A stretch of DNA of 5,773 nucleotides, taken from NCBI GenBank assembly GCA_027064945.1, contig JAMOPB010000467.1, positions 1 through 5,773 of the forward strand, read 5' to 3'. Positions within the stretch are counted from its first letter, which is position 1; each line of letters begins with the position of its first letter. Source of the DNA: Candidatus Cloacimonadota bacterium (lineage in GTDB: Bacteria > Cloacimonadota > Cloacimonadia > Cloacimonadales > TCS61). The position numbers were made by a program, and so were the translations under genes. Shown piece after piece: positions 1 to 5,773 of this stretch. The notes under the pieces were generated by a model. That model did not search any database, was not told the origin of the DNA, and saw only the letters and a list, made by a program, of their open reading frames with translations.

Positions 1-1
1 C

Positions 2-448
2 AGAGGTTATGGTAAATATCACCACGTAAACGATGGAACAGATGAGATAAACCGCTTTGATACAAAATCAAAAGGATTTTATTTAGTTGCAAGTAGTAAT
101 CGCAATTTTATGGGAAATTTAGGATTGCACTTAGGTGTAAATTATAGTTTAGAAACTGATGATAAAGATAAAGATCCGAATATTTTCTTAGGACTAGATA
201 AATCAATTGGCAGTATTATTGTTTTCTGTGCTGAATATGATTTTGCTTTCAATGATAATGAAGATTATGTTGAAACTCTTATTCCTGAATTAAGAGGAGA
301 TAATAACGGCTATCTCAATGCAGGATTTGATATTCATTTCACAGAAAATTTAGTAGGAAAAATATCTTTCAAAGATCTTTTGAAAAACTTTGACAACACA
401 AATGGTGCAAATCGAACAATATCTTTGAATTATTCTATGACATTTTAA
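2..448 (+). CDS. Outer-membrane beta-barrel-like protein, C-terminal part (5' end outside window)
   Basis: The reading frame is open from the left edge, so this is the last 148 residues of a longer protein; the ATG at 110 lies inside it and is not a likely start, because the upstream codons in frame (RGYGKYHHVNDG...) read as normal protein. The sequence shows short alternating hydrophobic/polar segments (GLHLGVNYSLE, GSIIVFCAEYDFAFND, GYLNAGFDIHF, TISLNYSMTF) separated by acidic Asp/Asn-rich turns, and it ends in Phe. Both are typical of outer-membrane barrels, whose last strand with a terminal aromatic residue is the signal for the BAM assembly machinery. From memory, the GLHxGVNYSLE / EYDFAxND / GYLNAG / FKDLLKN pattern resembles a family of uncharacterised barrel proteins, sometimes labelled YjbH-like, in low-GC diderms; I could not check this. 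The signal peptide would lie outside the window. A 34-base gap separates it from the next gene on the same strand. Barrel nature is fairly secure, exact role unknown. Confidence 0.75.
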   Translation, partial: RGYGKYHHVNDGTDEINRFDTKSKGFYLVASSNRNFMGNLGLHLGVNYSLETDDKDKDPNIFLGLDKSIGSIIVFCAEYDFAFNDNEDYVETLIPELRGDNNGYLNAGFDIHFTENLVGKISFKDLLKNFDNTNGANRTISLNYSMTF

Positions 449-469
449 TTAAATAAGATATCACTGATC

Positions 470-475
470 GGGGGT
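470..475 (+). promoter_or_regulatory. Ribosome binding site of the TPR lipoprotein gene
   Basis: GGGGGT lies 7 bases before the ATG at 483. It matches GGAGGT with one A-to-G change, which can still pair with the 16S rRNA tail through a G:U wobble. It is the only G-rich run in the 34-base gap and supports 483 as the start. Confidence 0.65.
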
Positions 476-482
476 TACTTCA

Positions 483-2423
483 ATGATAAAATATATCAAT
501 TTTAGGGCTTTTATAAAGCCCTTCTTATTTCTTAGTTTATTGGTATTTGTCGGTTGTTCCACAATCGCAAATAAATCTGTTTCCAAACCTCAAGAAAAAA
601 ATGATCCTAAAATTTCCAATAGCATTTCAGTGTATTATTACACAATGGCGGAAACTGCTTTGCAAAACGGAGACTATGAATTAGCGCTTAATCTATATAT
701 GAAAGCAGATGAGTCTGCGCCTAATAATGTTTATATCAAAGAAATTATTTTGGAAATATTAGCTCTGGCAGCACAATTTAATCCTGAAGATAATGCTAAG
801 CTTATTGAACTTGGTGAATCTTATCTGGAAAGAAATATTGTTTCTCAAAGGATATTAGATGCTTTGGCTAATGCATATATCAGCACAGCCGATAATGAAA
901 ATGCTAAGAGGATCTTTAAAATGTTAGTAGATGATTTTCCAACAATGGAAAATTGTTTGTTTTATTTTTTGTCTGTTTCAAATACGGAAGGTAAAAAAGA
1001 TTATAAGATCTTAGATAAAGCGTTAGGACTTGAATGGAAAGATATTAATCAAGTTATCTCAGTTCTTTTGCAATATGATGATGATAAAAAGATTATAGAT
1101 ATAATCCATAAAGCATATCTTACTTGGACAGATAAAAAACCAAAAAAATCTAAGCTTAAATCTGATTATAAGAAATTTGGTCTTGATAGAATTATTTCCG
1201 ATTTTATCTATGAAGCTGTCCAAAATGGTCAGCAAATAAATGATCAAATAAGTGAGGTTTTTTTCGAGTATTTAATCAATCAAGATGAGTTTGATAAGTT
1301 GTTGTCAATATATCCTAAATTCATTAATTCAGGTTCGAAATATGTTCAAGCTTCTATTCTTGTATTCCTTGTGGAAAAAAAAGATTGGGAGAATGTGGCA
1401 AAAATAGGCAGCTTACTTTTACAAGAAGATAACATCAAAGCACCTGATTTTGTTCAATATAATACTGCTTTGGCATTTGCAGAGTTGAACGATTATCAGC
1501 AAGTGTTGTATGTTCTTAGCTTATCAAAAGAACTTCCTAAAACAATAGTTTTGTTTGCATCAATTTATCAAAAAGCTGATGCTGAAGGAAGAAAAATTCT
1601 GCTAAACAATATAGGAAATTATTGGTCGGATGAAAGTACTCTTTTTGCTTTAAAAATGATTTCTGATATTATCGAAGAAAATAATTCTCAACTTCTTGCA
1701 TCTATAGAAAATATGCCATCGGGAATTTTGGGAAATAATGAAGTTTTATCATATTTGAGTAATTTTTTATTAGATAATGGAAAGATTAATGAAGCGGAAA
1801 TTATTTTAGATAAAATCAATGATGAAAAGTTAGAAGTCACATCTTATGTAGCAGAATATCTAAGTTATATAGGAAAATATGATCTGGTTTTGGAATATTT
1901 ACAAGAGAAGATTTCGAAGCAAGAAGATTTAAATGAAAGAGACTATTATATGGCAGCTATTGCTGCTTCTAAACAAGGAAAAATAGATCTGTTTTTGCAA
2001 TTGATGGATTTGGCATTAGAAATGTCCCCTGAAGATCCAATGCTATTAAATGCTTTCGGTTATACAATTGCAGATGAAAATCTTGTGGAACATTTTCCTC
2101 AAGCAGAAAAATTCATTAAGAAAGCTTTGGAAGAAAAACCTCAAGAAGCGATGTATTGGGATAGCTTAGCTTGGTTGTATTATCGACAAGGAAAATATTT
2201 GGAAGCGGAAAAAATAATGTTAGAGCACTGTGAAAGCATTTTAGATGATAGTGCGATTAGTTATCATTTAGCTGAAATTTATCTTAAGTTGGATAAAATG
2301 GATCAAGCATTAGATATGATTAATAGATCTATTAAATCAGATTCTGACCAAGAATCAGTTGAAAAATCCCTTGAATTAAGGGGCAAGTATTTTGATAAAA
2401 ATGAATTTAAAGAGAAGGAGTAG
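483..2423 (+). CDS. TPR-repeat lipoprotein
   Basis: This 646-residue protein starts with a lipoprotein signal: basic residues (K3, R8, K12), a hydrophobic core at 13-23 and the box VFVGC with Cys25 as the probable lipidated residue. F at -3 is a less common choice than Leu but acceptable. The mature chain is almost all helical. Tetratricopeptide-like repeats are clearest near the N terminus (about 51-83, AETALQNGDYELALNLYMKA) and at the C terminus (about 487-627), where NAFGYTIADE (from 523) and the following WDSLAWLYYRQGKYLEAE unit give the pattern seen in many bacterial TPR proteins. The middle (150-480) looks like degenerate helical repeats. A lysine-rich stretch at 217-231 stands out in an otherwise acidic protein. 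TPR lipoproteins of this kind are usually periplasm-facing scaffolds at the inner or outer membrane; the partner cannot be told. It follows a barrel-like gene by 34 bases, and its last codons carry the ribosome binding site of the next gene, so co-expression is likely. Confidence 0.88.
   Translation: MIKYINFRAFIKPFLFLSLLVFVGCSTIANKSVSKPQEKNDPKISNSISVYYYTMAETALQNGDYELALNLYMKADESAPNNVYIKEIILEILALAAQFNPEDNAKLIELGESYLERNIVSQRILDALANAYISTADNENAKRIFKMLVDDFPTMENCLFYFLSVSNTEGKKDYKILDKALGLEWKDINQVISVLLQYDDDKKIIDIIHKAYLTWTDKKPKKSKLKSDYKKFGLDRIISDFIYEAVQNGQQINDQISEVFFEYLINQDEFDKLLSIYPKFINSGSKYVQASILVFLVEKKDWENVAKIGSLLLQEDNIKAPDFVQYNTALAFAELNDYQQVLYVLSLSKELPKTIVLFASIYQKADAEGRKILLNNIGNYWSDESTLFALKMISDIIEENNSQLLASIENMPSGILGNNEVLSYLSNFLLDNGKINEAEIILDKINDEKLEVTSYVAEYLSYIGKYDLVLEYLQEKISKQEDLNERDYYMAAIAASKQGKIDLFLQLMDLALEMSPEDPMLLNAFGYTIADENLVEHFPQAEKFIKKALEEKPQEAMYWDSLAWLYYRQGKYLEAEKIMLEHCESILDDSAISYHLAEIYLKLDKMDQALDMINRSIKSDSDQESVEKSLELRGKYFDKNEFKEKE
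2415..2420 (+). promoter_or_regulatory. Ribosome binding site inside the end of the TPR gene
   Basis: AAGGAG sits 5 bases before the ATG at 2426 and overlaps the last codons of the TPR lipoprotein gene (stop TAG at 2421-2423). Ribosomes ending the upstream gene cover this site, which points to translational coupling of the two genes. Confidence 0.8.
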
Positions 2424-2425
2424 AA

Positions 2426-2626
2426 ATGAAATTTATATTCAGTAAAAGCAATTTGATTATCTTAATTATTGCTATCATAATGACAGTTATTGGGTATGGA
2501 ATGATGGCAAGCGGAGAAGACACCTATTCTGTAGTGATATTGATAGTAGCTTATGTTATTCTTTTCCCGGCTTCTATTCTTATGGGAATAAAACGTAAAT
2601 CTAAAGAATCAGATGATAAGGATTAA
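2426..2626 (+). CDS. Small two-helix membrane protein
   Basis: The 66-residue product has a short basic N terminus (K2, K7), a first hydrophobic helix at about 10-28 (LIILIIAIIMTVIGYGMMA), a short acidic loop (SGEDTYS), a second helix at about 36-55, and a charged tail (KRKSKESDDKD). With basic residues at both ends, the positive-inside rule places both termini in the cytoplasm and the small loop outside. The IGYGMMASGED turn recalls small membrane families such as DUF3098, which have a similar helix, G/S-rich turn, helix layout, but the resemblance is loose and I do not assign it. A good ribosome binding site, the 2-base gaps on both sides and sensible composition make it a real gene rather than a chance reading frame. 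Its position between a lipoprotein and a DUF58 gene suggests an envelope-related job; function unknown. Confidence 0.8.
   Translation: MKFIFSKSNLIILIIAIIMTVIGYGMMASGEDTYSVVILIVAYVILFPASILMGIKRKSKESDDKD
2618..2622 (+). promoter_or_regulatory. Ribosome binding site that decides the GTG start of the DUF58 gene
   Basis: AAGGA lies 6 bases before the GTG at 2629, within the last codons of the small membrane protein gene. It supports GTG as the start; the residues that follow it (QFLSEEFVANLSKFNLRAK) belong to the conserved family N terminus, so a later start would cut the domain. Confidence 0.7.
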
Positions 2627-2628
2627 TA

Positions 2629-3510
2629 GTGCAATTTCTTAGTGAAGAATTTGTAGCAAACCTGAGTAAATTTAATCTTCGAGCAAAATTAATTGTAGAA
2701 GGCTTCATTGTAGGTTTGCACAAATCGCCGTATCACGGATTCAGTGTAGAATTTTCCGATCATCGGCAATATAATCCCGGTGACAATATTGGGAATTTGG
2801 ATTGGAAAGTATATGCCAAAACAAATAGATATTACATCAAGCGTTATGAAGAAGAGACAAATCTAAAAGCTTATATTGTGGTTGATCATAGTGCCTCTAT
2901 GGGTTTTTCAGGTAATGGAGAATCTAAATTGGAATATGCCAAAGCATTATCTTCAGCTTTAGCTTATTTGATGATTTCACAACAAGATGCGGTGGGATTA
3001 CTTACTTTCTCAGAAAAAATTTCTAATTATATCCCACCTCGATCTGTGCGTTCATATTTGAATCAAATCTATTCTACATTATATAATCTGAAACCGGAAT
3101 CAAAAACCAATACGGCGGAAGTGTTGCATAATTTGGCAGAACGAATAAAAAAACGTGGTTTGATTATCTTAATTTCTGATTTATTAGATGATCCCGATAA
3201 AATATTATCAGGTTTGCAACATTTTAGACATCATAAACACGAGGTGATACTTTTTCATTTGCAAGATGCCAAAGAGATCGATTTTGATTATAAAAACGAA
3301 ACTGAATTTATAGATAGTGAAACTGGTGAAAAAATTGTGGTTAATCCTTGGCAAATTCGCAAAGATTACCAAAAAACGATGAACGAAAATCAGGATTATC
3401 TTAAAACGCGTTGCCATCAATCTTATATAGAATATTATCCAATTAACACAAAAACTCCTTTCGATGAGGCTTTATTACAATTTCTTAATAAACGTAGCAA
3501 AATGATGTAA
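2629..3510 (+). CDS. DUF58 family protein with von Willebrand A-like domain
   Basis: The 293-residue product has the full DUF58 signature: GLHKSPYHGFSVEFSDHRQY leading into NPGDNIGNLDWK (49-60) and RYYIKRYEEETN (67-78). A von Willebrand A-like fold follows, with a metal-ion-dependent adhesion site: D86-H-S88-A-S90, a threonine at T160 or T162, and D184 in LISDLLDD. All metal ligands appear intact, so it probably binds a divalent cation and a partner protein. No membrane helix is seen, so it is the short soluble cytoplasmic type. In many bacteria such proteins are encoded directly after a MoxR AAA+ ATPase and before Bat-type membrane proteins, and are thought to act with them in chaperone-like or envelope stress roles; this is family knowledge, not shown here. 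The immediate upstream genes are a small membrane protein and a TPR lipoprotein, with no MoxR in the window. It begins with GTG 2 bases after the upstream stop. Confidence 0.93.
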   Translation: MQFLSEEFVANLSKFNLRAKLIVEGFIVGLHKSPYHGFSVEFSDHRQYNPGDNIGNLDWKVYAKTNRYYIKRYEEETNLKAYIVVDHSASMGFSGNGESKLEYAKALSSALAYLMISQQDAVGLLTFSEKISNYIPPRSVRSYLNQIYSTLYNLKPESKTNTAEVLHNLAERIKKRGLIILISDLLDDPDKILSGLQHFRHHKHEVILFHLQDAKEIDFDYKNETEFIDSETGEKIVVNPWQIRKDYQKTMNENQDYLKTRCHQSYIEYYPINTKTPFDEALLQFLNKRSKMM

Positions 3511-3516
3511 TTTATA

Positions 3517-5773
3517 ATGCAAGTTGTTGAAAAATTACTCTCTGATTCTCAGATAAAGAATAATGTTGTAGAGCATAAAATCTTTCCTGCTCGAGCAGCT
3601 GATTTTCGAGAATTTCCTTCAGAATTAAATCCCATTCTAATTAACCTTCTGAAACAAAGAGGTATTGAAAAATTATTTTCTCATCAAGCAGATTCTATTA
3701 AATATGTGTTAGATAAGAAAAATTTAGTTGTTAGCACGGGAGTTTCCAGCGGGAAAAGTCTTTGCTATCAAATACCAATTTTAGATAGTTTTTTAGGTGA
3801 TAATGAAACCAGAGCTCTTTTGCTTTTTCCTACCAAGGCTCTGGCTCAAGATCAAAAAGATAGCTTTATCTCTTTGACCTCAAAATTATCCAAACGCCCC
3901 GCAATAGGAATTTATGATGGAGATACTCCTTCGGCTCATCGAAGACAAATACGTGAAAATGCCAATATCATATTTTCCAATCCGGATATGCTGCATCTTG
4001 GAATTTTACCGCATCATACTCAATGGGCAGATTTTTTCCGCAATCTTAAATATATTATTATTGATGAAGTTCATACCTATCGAGGAGTTTTCGGATCTCA
4101 CTTCGCCAATGTTATCCGGCGCTTAAAGCGAATTACCAAATTTTACAATTCGGAACCAATATTTATACTCACTTCAGCTACCATTTCCAATGTGAATGAA
4201 TTTATCTCAAAGCTCATTGAATCGGATTTTCAGCATATCGCATATGATGGCTCGCCTCAGGGCGAAAAACACTTCATTATCTATAATCCGCCTATAATTG
4301 ATGCTGATTTGGGAATTAGACGCAGCGCACTGAAAGAGAGTATTCGCTTCGCAAGATTTATGCGCGATGAGGAAAAACAAACTTTGGTTTTCGCCCATAC
4401 CCGCCGAATGGTGGAACTGGTTGTTACATATTTGCAAAAAGGTCAACTTGCACCTGAAAAGATTAGAGGTTACCGAGCCGGTTATTTGGCGACAGAACGA
4501 CGTGAAATTGAAAAACTACTACGTGAAGGTAAGGTGCAAGTGGTAGCAGCTACCAATGCTATGGAATTGGGGATTGATGTTGGCGGGTTAGATTGCGTGA
4601 TAATCAATGGTTTTCCCGGAAGCATTGCCTCTACTTGGCAGCAATCGGGGCGAGCCGGACGCAAAGGCAAGCCATCTGTTTCTATATTTGTAGCTACTTC
4701 AAAGTTAATAGATCAATATCTGGCAAAAAATCCCGATTATCTCTTGGAAGGTTCACCCGAACAAGCTCTGATAGATCCTAATAACGCTGTGATTTTATTG
4801 CATCATTTGCAATGTGCCGTCTTTGAAAAACCTTTTCTCAGCACAGAAGAATTTGGTAATGTCCCGCTTAAAACTTTAGCTGAATATCTATATTTATTAC
4901 AAAAATATGGGAAATTGCATCTGGCAAATGATAGATATTTTTGGCGGGATGAGATTTATCCTGCAAATGAAATTTCGTTGCGTAATATGGGAGTGAATCA
5001 ATTTGTTCTTCAAGAAAAAAACAAAATTATCGGAATGGTTGATGAAAATAGTGCATATTGGATGGTTCATCCACAAGCAATTTATCTGCATGATGGAAGC
5101 AGTTATATTGTAGAAAAATTAGATTTTGAGAAGAATATCGCCTATCTTATTCGAGAAGATAGTTCCTATTACACACAAGCTCTTGCGAATACAGAATTTG
5201 ATTTAATTGAGTCAAAAAAATCTTCTTCCATAAAAAACGGGAGGAAGTTTTACGGACAACTAAAAGTTACGGAACAAGTTACAGGCTACAAACGTCTGAA
5301 ATGGAATTCTAATGAAATCTTAGGATATGAAAATCTTCAGATGCCTTCAAGCACGAAAATCACTTCGGGATACTGGTTTAGCTTGGATGATAAATTGGTA
5401 AATTTCCTAAAAGATAACGGAGATTGGAATAATTCTAAAAATGATTATGGAAAAGATTGGAAACAAATCTGTAAAAAAATCAGAATAAGAGATAATTACA
5501 CTTGCAAGCATTGTGGATTGCAAGAAAGCGATACTGCATTTGATGTGCATCATATAAGACCGTTTAAAAGTTTCAATAATCCTAAGAAAGCCAATAATCC
5601 GGAAAATCTGATTACTCTTTGTAAATCTTGTCATCGTAAAGCTGAGATGAAAGTTTATATGCAAAGTGGCTTAGCCGGATTAAGCTATCTACTAAATAAT
5701 ATTGCTCCACTAAATTTGATGTGTGATATCACAGATATCCACGTGAAATTTGAGGTTAAAAGTTCTTTGGCAG
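3517..5773 (+). CDS. MrfA/YprA-family DExH helicase with inserted HNH nuclease domain (3' end outside window)
   Basis: The frame is open for 752 codons to the right edge with no stop or frameshift. Superfamily 2 motor motifs are all present: a Q-motif-like LFSHQADS near 53-60, Walker A TGVSSGKS (74-81), PTKALAQDQ (motif Ia), DEVH (183-186), SAT (220-222), TLVFAHTRR (motif IV), ATNAMELGIDVG (345-356) and QQSGRAGR (375-382). DEVHTYRGVFGSH and the later HPQAIYLHDGSSYIVEKLD and VTGYKR (588-593) place it in the MrfA/YprA branch. GLAGLSYLLNNIAPLNLMCD (717 onward) looks like the start of the DUF1998 domain, whose cysteine cluster would lie beyond the window. Bacillus MrfA (about 750 residues) unwinds DNA in repair of mitomycin C damage with the exonuclease MrfB. 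Unlike it, this protein carries an HNH domain at about 642-708. The start is the ATG 6 bases after the DUF58 stop, in the same frame, without a clear ribosome binding site; no other in-frame ATG fits, since the next ones fall past the Walker A motif. Repair is the likeliest role; a defence role is possible since DUF1998 proteins also occur in anti-phage systems. Confidence 0.93.
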   Translation, partial: MQVVEKLLSDSQIKNNVVEHKIFPARAADFREFPSELNPILINLLKQRGIEKLFSHQADSIKYVLDKKNLVVSTGVSSGKSLCYQIPILDSFLGDNETRALLLFPTKALAQDQKDSFISLTSKLSKRPAIGIYDGDTPSAHRRQIRENANIIFSNPDMLHLGILPHHTQWADFFRNLKYIIIDEVHTYRGVFGSHFANVIRRLKRITKFYNSEPIFILTSATISNVNEFISKLIESDFQHIAYDGSPQGEKHFIIYNPPIIDADLGIRRSALKESIRFARFMRDEEKQTLVFAHTRRMVELVVTYLQKGQLAPEKIRGYRAGYLATERREIEKLLREGKVQVVAATNAMELGIDVGGLDCVIINGFPGSIASTWQQSGRAGRKGKPSVSIFVATSKLIDQYLAKNPDYLLEGSPEQALIDPNNAVILLHHLQCAVFEKPFLSTEEFGNVPLKTLAEYLYLLQKYGKLHLANDRYFWRDEIYPANEISLRNMGVNQFVLQEKNKIIGMVDENSAYWMVHPQAIYLHDGSSYIVEKLDFEKNIAYLIREDSSYYTQALANTEFDLIESKKSSSIKNGRKFYGQLKVTEQVTGYKRLKWNSNEILGYENLQMPSSTKITSGYWFSLDDKLVNFLKDNGDWNNSKNDYGKDWKQICKKIRIRDNYTCKHCGLQESDTAFDVHHIRPFKSFNNPKKANNPENLITLCKSCHRKAEMKVYMQSGLAGLSYLLNNIAPLNLMCDITDIHVKFEVKSSLA
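5440..5640 (+). other. HNH nuclease domain within the helicase
   Basis: Residues about 642-708 of the helicase form a complete HNH motif. The lead-in YGKDWKQICKKIRIRDNYTC is typical of the family. C663-x2-C666 and C702-x2-C705 form the structural zinc site. H678-H679 in DVHHIRP supplies a metal ligand and the probable general base, N697 in NPENL is the middle Asn of HNH, and H706 directly after the last Cys is the probable second metal ligand. No key residue is missing, so a catalytically active metal-dependent DNA nuclease is expected. The domain sits between the YWFSL segment that ends the post-motor region and the GLAGLSYLL start of DUF1998, in frame and without a linker stop. Confidence 0.9.

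Noticed and set aside
110..448. A separate short gene starting at the ATG at 110.
   Set aside because: The same frame is open to the left edge and its upstream codons encode plausible protein in the same style, so this is the end of a longer gene.
449..482. Possible terminator or promoter between the first two genes.
   Set aside because: The 34 bases contain only the short palindrome GATATC and no stem followed by a T-run, and no convincing -35/-10 pair could be placed.
1375..1382. Run of eight A in the TPR gene that could allow polymerase or ribosome slippage.
   Set aside because: Runs of seven or eight A are frequent in this AT-rich window (also near 595, 3148 and 5473), the frame stays open on both sides, and no alternative product is suggested.
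3914..4126. A 70-codon + strand reading frame in another frame, along with several - strand frames of 62-85 codons at 1059-1247, 3208-3420, 4207-4446, 4482-4670, 4897-5091 and 5407-5664, and a + strand frame at 4593-4781.
   Set aside because: All lie fully inside genes with strong protein-family signals in a different frame and lack recognisable domains of their own.
5440..5640. HNH motif as part of a homing endonuclease, intein or group I intron in the helicase gene.
   Set aside because: There are no intein splice-junction residues, the flanking helicase sequence is not interrupted at a catalytic motif, and the domain is short and sits in a natural inter-domain position; low G+C begins well before it, so composition does not mark it as a recent insert.
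5722..5733. Perfect 12-base palindrome TGTGATATCACA, reminiscent of a CRP half-site pair.
   Set aside because: The half-sites are 2 bases apart rather than the 6 of a CRP site, and it lies within the coding sequence for a conserved helicase stretch (MCDITD).

Overview
The window is a compact, AT-rich stretch (about one third G+C by eye) with every recognisable gene on the + strand. It holds five genes in the order: 3' end of an outer-membrane beta-barrel-like protein, a large TPR lipoprotein, a 66-residue membrane protein, a DUF58 (von Willebrand A-like) protein, and the first 752 codons of an MrfA/YprA-family DExH helicase that runs off the right edge. Intergenic gaps are 34, 2, 2 and 6 bases. 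There is no stretch over 300 bases without a gene, no RNA gene, mobile element, CRISPR array or convincing terminator. The last four genes, and perhaps all five, look like one transcription unit.

The organism is a diderm bacterium: the first protein has the repetitive, strand-rich, Phe-terminated look of an outer-membrane barrel and the second is a lipoprotein. Low G+C, this gene style and the short 2-base gaps would fit a Fibrobacterota-Chlorobiota-Bacteroidota-like lineage such as Cloacimonadota or a relative, but this is a weak guess; no taxonomic marker is present.

Left part (1-2423): envelope genes. Middle (2426-3510): a small two-helix membrane protein and a DUF58 protein of the type usually paired with a MoxR AAA+ ATPase, which is not in the window. 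Right part (3517-5773): a helicase with intact motor motifs and, near the visible end, a complete HNH nuclease motif placed just before the point where the DUF1998 domain begins. Bacillus MrfA, the characterised relative, is a repair helicase that works with a separate nuclease, MrfB; here a nuclease is built into the helicase chain. This is the most interesting object in the window. No functional link between the helicase and the envelope genes can be seen beyond their tight packing.
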